Below, in pieces: positions 17,487-25,398 of a DNA stretch of 64,000 nucleotides. The stretch covers positions 1-64,000 of the forward strand of contig JAEUKI010000039.1 in the NCBI GenBank assembly GCA_016793325.1, read 5' to 3'. Below the pieces are notes generated by a model, which worked only from the letters and a program-made list of their open reading frames with translations, did not search any database and was not told the DNA's origin. Each line of letters begins with the position of its first letter. Positions within the stretch are counted from its first letter, which is position 1. This DNA comes from Myxococcales bacterium. GTDB lineage: Bacteria > Myxococcota_A > Polyangia > Polyangiales > Ga0077539. The position numbers were made by a program, and so were the translations under genes.

Positions 17487-18212
17487 TCACGCGCGAAGCG
17501 AGCGTCGCATCCAATCGGCGCGAACGAAGCGCTCGTCGAGGAGCCATTCGGGACGCGTTCCGCGCGCCGCGTGATCGCCGCCGAGCGACGCGATCACGAG
17601 CTCGAGTCCTTCGGTGCGCACCGCTGGCTCGAGCCGCCACGCAGACACCGAGCGACGCGCCTCTTGCTCGGCCGCCGCGGGCGGGAGCCCGAGCTCGGTC
17701 GCGAGCACGACCGACAGCATCACCGGCTCGCGCGCCGCGAGGACAGCCCCGTGCCAATAGGTCTCGATCGCCGAGCGCACCGAGTCCGGATCGACGTCGA
17801 GCAGTCGCGTGGGCGCGACGAGCACCGCGCGCGGCGGAAGCGAGCGCACACGATCGCCGACGACATCCCACGGAACGAGCGGCTCGCCCGCGATCGACGC
17901 GTAGTCCGCGGGCGAGACCGCTGCGCAGACGATCTTCACAGGCGCCCCGTCGAGGATCGCGCGCGCCGCGTTGCTCGCGCTCATCGCCGCGAGCGTGCAC
18001 GTCGCTCGCTCGAGCGACGCGAGGAGCCCGCGGTGATCGGGCTGCGCGACGACGCGCATCGCGGGGTGCAGCGATCGACGCGCGTCGAACATAGCCGACG
18101 CGAAGATCGCTGGGTACACAGGGGATGGTTCGATCGCGCACACATCGATGCGCACGATGGGAGAGTCTTCGTGGAAGTGGGTCACCGTCGAGAGCTCGAC
18201 CGCTGCGTTCAT
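17487..18212 (-). CDS. Periplasmic-binding-protein-like protein without signal peptide (uncertain)
   Basis: 241 residues from ATG 18212; codons further upstream look non-coding. The sequence has the feel of an NMT1/THI5/SsuA-type substrate-binding fold. A first domain ends near 'TLAAMSASNAARAILDGAPV', then 'VKIVCAAVSPADYASIAGEP', and a helix-rich tail contains 'VDPDSVRSAIETYWHGAVLA'. No signal peptide or lipobox was seen, so it would be cytoplasmic. No ABC transporter permease is adjacent. The family call is tentative. It converges on the PhoD-type gene and is divergent from the DUF2252-type gene. Confidence 0.5.
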   Translation of the reverse strand: MNAAVELSTVTHFHEDSPIVRIDVCAIEPSPVYPAIFASAMFDARRSLHPAMRVVAQPDHRGLLASLERATCTLAAMSASNAARAILDGAPVKIVCAAVSPADYASIAGEPLVPWDVVGDRVRSLPPRAVLVAPTRLLDVDPDSVRSAIETYWHGAVLAAREPVMLSVVLATELGLPPAAAEQEARRSVSAWRLEPAVRTEGLELVIASLGGDHAARGTRPEWLLDERFVRADWMRRSLRA

Positions 18213-18395
18213 GACAGCGAGCGTCGCGCGCTCGGGTGACGCTCGCTTTGCTGCGCTGTGTGAGTTCGCCGTCTTGTCGGTGACATTCGAGCGAGCGCCG
18301 CGCGTGACGCAGACGTGTCCGTCCCGTCGCAGCGCAGAAACATAGGCGCGATCCGCTTTCGTTGGTGCCGCGATGACTGATACCGCCCCGCTTCG

Positions 18396-19898
18396 ATGCG
18401 AGCCACGAGTCGTCGTTCGAACGCGCACGCAGCGCGTGTTGCGGGGGTCGCCTTGGCGCTGTCGGCGTCAGCGACGGTGTCGTGCGATCCTGCGCTCGAC
18501 GCTCGCGACGCCTGGCTCGTCTCGACGATCGTGCGCGCGGAGCTCCCGTGGATGCGAGCGCGACCCACGCTCGTCGCTCGAAAGTTCGAGCGCATGGCCG
18601 CGAGCGTCTTCGACTTCTATCGCGGGACCTACCCAGCGTACGCGCGAGACGCGCTCGAAGGCACGCCGAGCGCCGCGCGCACCGAGTTCGCCCCAGGAGC
18701 GCTGGTGCCGGGGATCGGCGACGCGCACCCCGAGAACGTCGGCGTGCTCCTCGGCGCGGACGACGCGCTCGGGCTCGAGTTCAATGACTTCGACGCGGCG
18801 GATCGCGTTCCGTACTACTGGGACTTGCGTCGACTCGCGGCGGGGATCGTCGTGGCGACCCGCGTGTCCAACGCCGGCGACGATGGCGCCCGAGCGACGT
18901 TGATCGCAGCCGCGCCCGCTGCGACGCGGACAGCCATCGCGTCGTACCTCGACGCGTTGCGCGCGCACGCGAACGGCGCGACGCCGGAGCGACGCACGAG
19001 CGGCCAGGGAGCGCCTCCCCTCGAAGACCTATTTCGCCGCGGAAATCGCGATCGCGTCGCGCGGGCCGAGCTCGCCGGGCTCACGGTCGTCCGCGACGGC
19101 CAACGGCGATTCATCCGCGGAGCGCCGGACCCCGAAGCGCCAACAGAGACGCTCGAGGAGCTCCCCGCAGTCGCACGCGAGGCGCTGCCTTCGCTGTTCG
19201 AACGCTATCGCTTGCGCCTCGCCGTCTCGCGCGAGCCGGCGTTCTTTTCGGTCCTCGACGCGGTGCGACAGTTCGGCAGCGGCGTCGCGAGCATGCCCCG
19301 CATACGCGCGTTGGTGCTCGTTCGAGGTCCCACCGACGCGCTCGAGGACGACGTGATCTTGGAGGTGAAGGAGCTCGGCGACTCGGGCGCCCCCGGGACG
19401 CTGCTGCCGGGCGTCTGGGCGGACTCCGTTGCGTCCCGCGTGCGCAACAACGCGTACACAGCGTGGGGATCCGCAGAGCGCGAGCCGCTGTGGTCTTCGG
19501 ACGAGTGGCTCGGATTGCCCGTGCAAATCCGCGCCGAACGTGAGGCGCACAAGACCCTTCGCGCCGTGAGGCTCACCGGGGCCAACGGCACGCCCGCCGC
19601 CCTCGACGCGACCGCGCGCGTGCTCGGAGCGCTGCTCGCTCGCGTTCATTGCTCGACGCCCGAGGGGCTCGCGACAGCGTCGGCGATCGTGCGCGCCGTC
19701 GACGCTCGATCCGATGAGGCGTTCGTCAGCGAGCACAGCGATGCCGCCGTCTCGTACGCGGCGCTCGTCGAGCGCGACTGGAGCGCGTTTCGCGTCGCGC
19801 TCCGTGAGCGAGGGCCGCTGCTCGGCTTCGTCAACGACCCCGAAGACGCGCCGAGCACCGACGCGCGAGCGCTGTTCTTGGCAGAGGGCGGGCGATGA
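18396..19898 (+). CDS. DUF2252-family lipoprotein
   Basis: 500 residues. The N-terminus carries a signal sequence ending in SASATVSC, so Cys30 is likely lipidated. The body matches DUF2252: 'FERMAASVFDFYRGTYPAY', 'GIGDAHPENVGVLL', 'EFNDFDAADRVPYYWDLRRL', and later 'ILEVKELGDSGAP'. DUF2252 has a kinase-like (aminoglycoside-phosphotransferase-like) look, and the GDAHPEN and NDFDAA blocks resemble its catalytic and metal-binding loops. Most members I know of are cytoplasmic, so a lipidated, exported form is unusual. The last four bases overlap the start of the barrel gene (ATGA), so the two products are made together. Confidence 0.82.
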   Translation: MRATSRRSNAHAARVAGVALALSASATVSCDPALDARDAWLVSTIVRAELPWMRARPTLVARKFERMAASVFDFYRGTYPAYARDALEGTPSAARTEFAPGALVPGIGDAHPENVGVLLGADDALGLEFNDFDAADRVPYYWDLRRLAAGIVVATRVSNAGDDGARATLIAAAPAATRTAIASYLDALRAHANGATPERRTSGQGAPPLEDLFRRGNRDRVARAELAGLTVVRDGQRRFIRGAPDPEAPTETLEELPAVAREALPSLFERYRLRLAVSREPAFFSVLDAVRQFGSGVASMPRIRALVLVRGPTDALEDDVILEVKELGDSGAPGTLLPGVWADSVASRVRNNAYTAWGSAEREPLWSSDEWLGLPVQIRAEREAHKTLRAVRLTGANGTPAALDATARVLGALLARVHCSTPEGLATASAIVRAVDARSDEAFVSEHSDAAVSYAALVERDWSAFRVALRERGPLLGFVNDPEDAPSTDARALFLAEGGR

Positions 19899-21055
19899 AG
19901 AAACACCACGCACCGACGCTCTTCGCCCTCTCGATCACCCTGATGTTTTCCAAGGTGACCCTGGGTCAGAACACATCGCCACCCGCGCGTGTGCAAGCCG
20001 CGCCGAGCGCGCCCCAAGAGCGCGAGCACGAGCCGATCGGCGCCGAGGGAACGCCATCGGGACGCTTCGCGTTTTCGACGCAAGCGGGCGCGCATCGGCT
20101 GTTCGTTCGCGCGGGGGCAGACGTGATCGCGCAGTACGCCCTACGCGTCACAGAGACGCCGGCCGGAACAGATTGGTTTCACCGCTTCGACCTCGGCCGC
20201 GCGCACGCGGCGTTGTCGCTGTCGTGGGGACCGGCGCGGGCGAGGCTCGTGCTCGAAGCCGTTCGATCGGCGTCAGAAGGAGCGCTCCTCGGCGTCGCGG
20301 GCGACAGCTTGTTGTTTCGCGTGCGCGAGGGCTACGCCGCGTGGAGGCCGTTCACGTGGCTCGAGGCGCAGGCGGGCGTGGTTCCGACGCTCACGATCCC
20401 GACGCTCGAGACCGCCTGGGGAGCGCGCGCCATCGCGCCCGCCTCGCTCGAGAGCACAGGGCTGGGCTCGCCAGCGGATCTCGGCGTCACCGTGCGCGCG
20501 GCGCTCCCACGCGCGCTCGGCACCGTGGCCATCGGCGCGTTCAACGGCGAGGGCTACGCGCTCCGCGAGCTCAATCGCGGAAAGAACCTCGAGATCGCTG
20601 CAGACCTTCGTCCGTTTGCGACGCTGGGCCTCCGCGAGCTCGCGATCGTCGGCTCGTTCGTGCTCGGCTCATCGGGTACGGGACGCGCGCGGTCCGATCG
20701 CCTCACCGTCGGCGCGCAGTTCGACCGACGACGGTACGGCGGAGGCGTGAGCACGACGATCGCGTGGGGCGTCGCGGACGCGAGCGAGCGCACGAGCGTG
20801 CTCGCCGAGGCGTTCGCGCGCGTCGAGCCGATCGAGCGATGGCTGCTCGCCGCGCGGCTCACCTACTGGAACCGCAACCTCGCCGTCAGCGACGACGCGT
20901 TGTGGACCGTGCTGTTCGGCACAGGCGTTCGACTCGCCGAGCCGCTGAGCGCGTGGGTCGCGGCGAGCCGCTCGATCGCGGGGGCCGCCACCGTGGCGGC
21001 GCTCCCTGGGGTCGACGCGTGGGAGGTCCGCGTCGTCGCGCGAGCAGTGTTTTGA
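19895..21055 (+). CDS. Outer-membrane beta-barrel (porin-like) protein
   Basis: 386 residues with a signal peptide (MKKHHAPTLFALSITLMFSK, cleavage near LGQ). After a Pro/Ala spacer, the sequence alternates hydrophobic and polar residues and ends in an aromatic residue (VVARAVF), the classic C-terminal barrel signature. 'HRFDLGRAHAALSLSW' and 'PTLTIPTLETAWG' suggest relation to phosphate-selective or similar porins, but specificity cannot be read. It is coupled to the DUF2252 lipoprotein by an ATGA overlap, which suggests a shared envelope function. Confidence 0.75.
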   Translation: MKKHHAPTLFALSITLMFSKVTLGQNTSPPARVQAAPSAPQEREHEPIGAEGTPSGRFAFSTQAGAHRLFVRAGADVIAQYALRVTETPAGTDWFHRFDLGRAHAALSLSWGPARARLVLEAVRSASEGALLGVAGDSLLFRVREGYAAWRPFTWLEAQAGVVPTLTIPTLETAWGARAIAPASLESTGLGSPADLGVTVRAALPRALGTVAIGAFNGEGYALRELNRGKNLEIAADLRPFATLGLRELAIVGSFVLGSSGTGRARSDRLTVGAQFDRRRYGGGVSTTIAWGVADASERTSVLAEAFARVEPIERWLLAARLTYWNRNLAVSDDALWTVLFGTGVRLAEPLSAWVAASRSIAGAATVAALPGVDAWEVRVVARAVF

Positions 21056-21094
21056 GAGACATCTAGAATTCACGCACCATCATTCGAGGACACC

Positions 21095-21745
21095 ATGAAG
21101 CTCTACTCACTCTTGCTCGTCGCCGCATCGATCACCGCGTGCGCCGAGGTCGCGCCGATTCAACGCGACGCGGGCCCTGATCGACAGAGCCAGGACAGCG
21201 CGAGCGGCATGGACGCTGGCGACAACGACGTGAGCGCTCCGACGGACACGGGCGCGGCGCCGAGCGACGCGTCGAGCGGCGGAGCGCGGCTCACCATCAA
21301 CGAGATTCGCGCAGAGGGCGAAGACTGGATCGAGCTCGTCAACGTCGGGACGAGCACCGCAGACTTGAGCGGCTGGGGCGTGACCGACAGCGAGACAGAC
21401 ATGGACGCCCGCGTGGCGAGCGCCGCGCGATTTCCCGCGGGAACGACGCTCGCACCCGCGAGCTACCTGCTCGTCGTTGTCGACATGTCCGACGCGGGCG
21501 CAGGCCCCCAGATGCGCTGCCTCTCGGACGGCGGACCGACGACGTGCTTCCACGGGACCTTCGGCATCAGCGCGAGCCGCGGCGAAGCGCTGCACCTCGT
21601 CGATCCATCGGGCCGCGTCGTCGAGAGCGTGCTCTACCCGATGAACGCAGCGATGGCGGGCGAGAGCTGGGGACGGCTGCCCAACGGCGTCGGCGCGTTC
21701 GCGCGCAATCGACTCACGCCCGGCGCGACGAACGCCGCTCCGTGA
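21095..21745 (+). CDS. Lamin-tail-domain lipoprotein
   Basis: 216 residues. MKLYSLLLVAASITAC is a lipoprotein signal with lipidated Cys16. Residues 20-65 are an Asp/Ser/Ala spacer. The remainder is an LTD-like beta-sandwich: 'LTINEIRAEGEDWIELVNVG', 'DLSGWGVTDSE', 'GTTLAPASYLLVVVD', 'GESWGRLPNG', ending 'LTPGATNAAP'. LTD domains occur on secreted nucleases and surface proteins, where they bind ligands. No catalytic domain is present here. Two Cys at about 130 and 140 could form a disulfide. It follows the barrel gene by about 40 bases. Confidence 0.85.
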   Translation: MKLYSLLLVAASITACAEVAPIQRDAGPDRQSQDSASGMDAGDNDVSAPTDTGAAPSDASSGGARLTINEIRAEGEDWIELVNVGTSTADLSGWGVTDSETDMDARVASAARFPAGTTLAPASYLLVVVDMSDAGAGPQMRCLSDGGPTTCFHGTFGISASRGEALHLVDPSGRVVESVLYPMNAAMAGESWGRLPNGVGAFARNRLTPGATNAAP

Positions 21746-21792
21746 TCCGCGACTCACGGCTCGAATCACAGCCCCCACGAGGAAGATCCTAC

Positions 21793-23181
21793 ATGACAAC
21801 CAAGAGACTCTTGATCGCGAGCGCGTTGCTCGCGGCTTGCTCGAATCCTCCGACGACGCCCGACGCATCGGACGCACGGACCGACTCTCGAACGGACGCC
21901 ACCGCGCAGGACACCGGCGTCGACACAGGCTCGTCGGACACCGGCGTGATCACAGACTCGGGTGTCGAGATCGACAGCGGCGCCGATCCGGGCGTCGTCG
22001 TCGACAGCGGGATCGACTCCGGCGTCGTGACCGACAGCGGTGTCGCCATCGACGCGCGCACGGACAGCGGCGTCGCAGCGGACGTCGCCGACGCGCGAAC
22101 AGACAGCGGAGTGATCGCGCCGGACAGCGGCGTCATTCCGCCGGACGGCGGGCCGAGCGCGCGCGAGCTGTGGATGCTCCGCGTGGGCGTGGGCGCAGAA
22201 GCGTTGTCCAACGCGTCGACCGCGCTCTTCATCGAGCGACGAAGCGCGAGCGACGGCGCGATGCGCGGCGCAAACATCGCGCTCCCAACGGCAGCGTCGG
22301 GTGCGAATCAACCGATCACGCTCTCGGGGACCGCGACGAGCGAGGGCGCGCTGTTGCGCTCGACCGACGGGCGCTTCGTCACGTTCGCTGGCTACGGAAC
22401 CGCGCCTGGGCTCGCGAGCGTCGCGAGCTCGGCGTCGACGATGGTTCCGCGCGTGGTCGCGCGCGTGGCTGGAGCCGGGACGGTTGACACTCGGACGACG
22501 CTCGGCACGGCGTACACGGGCAACAACGTCCGCAGCGCGTTCACCACGGACGGAAGCGCGTTTTGGATCGGAGGAACCGGCTCTCCAGGCGGCGTTCACT
22601 ATCAACTGCTCGGCGCGACAACGGAGCCCGTCAACGTGCTCGCGATGCCGTCGAACATCCGCACCGTCTCGATCTTCGAGGGACAGCTCTTCGCGACCGC
22701 GTCGACGAGCACGCCTGCGCCAGGATGGTACGGAGTCCTTCGCGTCGGATCTTCGGCGCCGACGACAGCAGGCGCGAGCGCGACGCTCGAGTCCGGCTTC
22801 TCGATGACGTCCGGTCCGTCTCCGTACGGCTTCGTCGCGTTCGATCGCAGTCCATCGGTGACCGGCGTCGACGTGATGTACGTCGCGGACGATCGCGCTC
22901 CCGCGTCGGGCGGCGGCGTTCAACGCTGGTCGCGCGCGACGAGCGCTGGCGCGTGGACGCTCGACGCGACCTTCAACACGGGGATCACGGCGGGTGTTCG
23001 CGGACTGGCGGCGTGGCTCGAGGGGACGAGCGTCGTGCTCGTCGCCGTCACCGGCGAAAACCCGTCGCGCGTGGTTCGCTTCGACGACGTCGCCGGCTCG
23101 ATGCCGGGCATGGCCGTCGTGCTCGCGACCGCCGCGGCCAACACGCAATACCGCGGCGTCGCGCTCGCGCCTACGCCATAG
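21793..23181 (+). CDS. Surface lipoprotein with Asp-Ser-Gly-Val repeat spacer
   Basis: 462 residues from ATG 21793. The signal MTTKRLLIASALLAAC places lipidated Cys at residue 16. Residues 20-115 are a repetitive spacer built from 'DSGV', 'DTG' and 'DAR' units. From about 120 on, the protein is rich in Gly, Ser, Thr and Val with repeating strands (ELWMLRVGVG, GRFVTFAGYG, VDVMYVADD, RVVRFDDV), like a beta-propeller. No catalytic residues were recognised. It is probably displayed on the cell surface. It is the last gene of the plus-strand lipoprotein cluster and converges on the oxidoreductase gene. Confidence 0.8.
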   Translation: MTTKRLLIASALLAACSNPPTTPDASDARTDSRTDATAQDTGVDTGSSDTGVITDSGVEIDSGADPGVVVDSGIDSGVVTDSGVAIDARTDSGVAADVADARTDSGVIAPDSGVIPPDGGPSARELWMLRVGVGAEALSNASTALFIERRSASDGAMRGANIALPTAASGANQPITLSGTATSEGALLRSTDGRFVTFAGYGTAPGLASVASSASTMVPRVVARVAGAGTVDTRTTLGTAYTGNNVRSAFTTDGSAFWIGGTGSPGGVHYQLLGATTEPVNVLAMPSNIRTVSIFEGQLFATASTSTPAPGWYGVLRVGSSAPTTAGASATLESGFSMTSGPSPYGFVAFDRSPSVTGVDVMYVADDRAPASGGGVQRWSRATSAGAWTLDATFNTGITAGVRGLAAWLEGTSVVLVAVTGENPSRVVRFDDVAGSMPGMAVVLATAAANTQYRGVALAPTP

Positions 23182-23186
23182 GCGAC

Positions 23187-25370
23187 TCACCACCCCTTGG
23201 TGATCGTCTCGGCGATGTACTCGCCGAGCGCGGCGATCGTCAGCGCGGGGTTCACCCCGAGCGGCGTCGGAACGATCGATCCGTCCGCGACGAACACCCT
23301 TCCGCTGTGCCCGTGGAGCGCGCCCTTGGCGTCGACGACGCTCTTCGCCGGGTCGTCCCCCATCACGCAGCCGCCCAACGGATGCACCGTGAGCAGCTCG
23401 ACGCCCGGCAGCGACGATGGGTCGATGTACGTCCCGTCGATCGCGTCCGTCGTGGCCCACATCGCCTCGTGCATCGGCTTCAGGTAGGCCTCTTCCTCTG
23501 GGTATTTCCAGTCGACTTTGACTTTGTCGCCGTTGAGCACGAGCCGGCCGAGCTTCTCTTCGAAGCCCATCGCGAGGTACGTGAGCGAGTGTTCGAGCGC
23601 CCCGCGGCTCTGCCACGCGAGGAGGTCGGCCTTCTCGCGCAGCCACTCGTGAAGCTCGTTCGGGAGGGACTGGTTGGTGTCCTTTCCGAAGGGCTTCGCG
23701 GCGACGAGCAGCCCGCGGACGAGCGCGGTGAGCGCGCGCGGAATCCCGCCCTCCTCCAAGATGAAGTGCTTGGTGGGGTCCGCGTTGCCCCAGAACTTCG
23801 CGATCGACGTGATGGTCGTCCCGAAGCTCTGCGCGGTCTGCTTCTCGCCGTTGTATCCGATCCCGAGCACGTCGCCGTTGCCGCTGAAGCGCTCGCCGAG
23901 CGCGCTCGAGACCGAGAGCCCCGCGTTCTTGCTGCGCGCGAGGATCGAGAAGCTCCCGATCGTCCCGGCGCTGATGATGACCTGCGAGGCGGTGATCGTT
24001 CGCTCGACGTTCGCCGCGCGATCGAGCACGACGAGCGTGACGTCCGCGCCCGTCGACTCGACGCGAAGGACCTCCATCTGCGTGTAGATCTCGAGCCCTT
24101 GCCGCTCGGCGATCGACAAGTAGTTCATGTCGACCGTGCTCTTCGCGGTGAAGTTGCAGCCCGTCACGCAGCCGCCGCAGCGCGTGCAGCTGTCTTGCAC
24201 GTTGCCCGTGTCTCCGCTGCGGTCCTTCTTCGTAAAAGCCACCGCGAGGGGGACGATGTCCACCGCGGTGCACCCGTTGGCGGTCTTCGCAGCATCGCGA
24301 AACACCTGCGATTTCAGCGGCGGATCGGGGTCCACCGTCGGCTGGATCACCGCCCGCGCGCGGTCGTAGTAGGGCGCGAGCGACGGGAGCTTCGGCCACG
24401 GCTGACGCGCGAACACGCCGTGCTCGGGCTCGATCATCACGTTGGCGTTGATGAGCGACGTGCCTCCGAGCCCGTTGCCCACGAGCACATCGATGTCGCC
24501 CGCGAAGTGAAACTCGAGGAGGCCATCGGGGTTGGTCTTGTGCTGCAACGCCGCGGGCAGCTCCCACGGTTCGTCAGGAAAATCCCCCGCGCGCCACTCT
24601 TTGCCGCGCTCGAAGAGCGCCACGCGCTTGGCCTTCCCAGTGACCTTGTCGCGCCACGACGCGAGGGTCTTGGCGACCGCGCCGCCGCCGTAGCCCGAGC
24701 CGATGATCACCGCGTCGTAGTGCGTCGCGAGCTTCGCGCGCGGCGCCACGAGCGAGCGACGACGGTTGGAGGGCGCAGGCGGCTCGCGAAATCCCTCGAG
24801 CAGCACGTGGAGCTCTTGCCGCAGAAACATCCTAAGAAACTTCATCTTCGCGCCCCAGCCCGCGCCCGGCCCGCGCGTGTCGAAGCTCGCGACCAGCTTC
24901 GCGAAGTCCTTCATCGGAAAGTGCAGGACGCCCGCCGCGACGATCTTGCCCTGGTCGTCTTTGATGACCGAGTACAGCGTCGTCAGGTCGTGGACCATGT
25001 CGATCTGCAGCGGGTCGTCGTCGAGGTACTTCGTCCCTTCGAACGTGAACTTCTTTCCGTCGTGCTCGAACTGGTGGCGGTGCTCCATGAGCCGCGTGTC
25101 GCCGCGGCCCGTCGACATGAACTTGAACGTGCCGGAGTCGAGCTTCACCTCGCTCGATCCGAAGAGATTTCCCAGGTATTTGCCCGACACCGTCGCGGCG
25201 TAGTTGCGGTCGGCGACGAACGCGTCGAGGTCGTCGACGAAGATCGTCAGGTCGAAGCCGAACCACGAGTTCGATTGTTTTCCGTTCTGTTCACCGGTGC
25301 GCGGGTCGTCCGCGCCCCACGTGAAGTACCCCGTCATCTGCTCGTGAAACCAAAGCTCGGTCTTGCTCAT
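23187..25370 (-). CDS. GMC-type (cholesterol-oxidase-like) flavin oxidoreductase with N-terminal extension
   Basis: 727 residues. Residues 1-190 form an extra domain without a recognised family. The FAD dinucleotide motif VIIGSGYGGGAVA begins at 221, followed by FERGKEW and GNGLGGTSLINANV. The C-terminus has the GMC signature (HPLGGCVMGD, then VADGSIVPTPLGVNPALTIA, the active-site region). A four-Cys motif CTRCGGCVTGC (Cys395, 398, 401, 405), followed by NFTAKSTVDMNYL, resembles an iron-sulfur-binding loop and is found in bacterial relatives of cholesterol oxidase. No signal peptide was seen. The likely reaction is oxidation of a sterol or other hydrophobic alcohol; the substrate is unknown. 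Confidence 0.85.
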   Translation of the reverse strand: MSKTELWFHEQMTGYFTWGADDPRTGEQNGKQSNSWFGFDLTIFVDDLDAFVADRNYAATVSGKYLGNLFGSSEVKLDSGTFKFMSTGRGDTRLMEHRHQFEHDGKKFTFEGTKYLDDDPLQIDMVHDLTTLYSVIKDDQGKIVAAGVLHFPMKDFAKLVASFDTRGPGAGWGAKMKFLRMFLRQELHVLLEGFREPPAPSNRRRSLVAPRAKLATHYDAVIIGSGYGGGAVAKTLASWRDKVTGKAKRVALFERGKEWRAGDFPDEPWELPAALQHKTNPDGLLEFHFAGDIDVLVGNGLGGTSLINANVMIEPEHGVFARQPWPKLPSLAPYYDRARAVIQPTVDPDPPLKSQVFRDAAKTANGCTAVDIVPLAVAFTKKDRSGDTGNVQDSCTRCGGCVTGCNFTAKSTVDMNYLSIAERQGLEIYTQMEVLRVESTGADVTLVVLDRAANVERTITASQVIISAGTIGSFSILARSKNAGLSVSSALGERFSGNGDVLGIGYNGEKQTAQSFGTTITSIAKFWGNADPTKHFILEEGGIPRALTALVRGLLVAAKPFGKDTNQSLPNELHEWLREKADLLAWQSRGALEHSLTYLAMGFEEKLGRLVLNGDKVKVDWKYPEEEAYLKPMHEAMWATTDAIDGTYIDPSSLPGVELLTVHPLGGCVMGDDPAKSVVDAKGALHGHSGRVFVADGSIVPTPLGVNPALTIAALGEYIAETITKGW

Positions 25371-25398
25371 CTCCCCTTCGTCGCGCTCCCTTCTTTGC

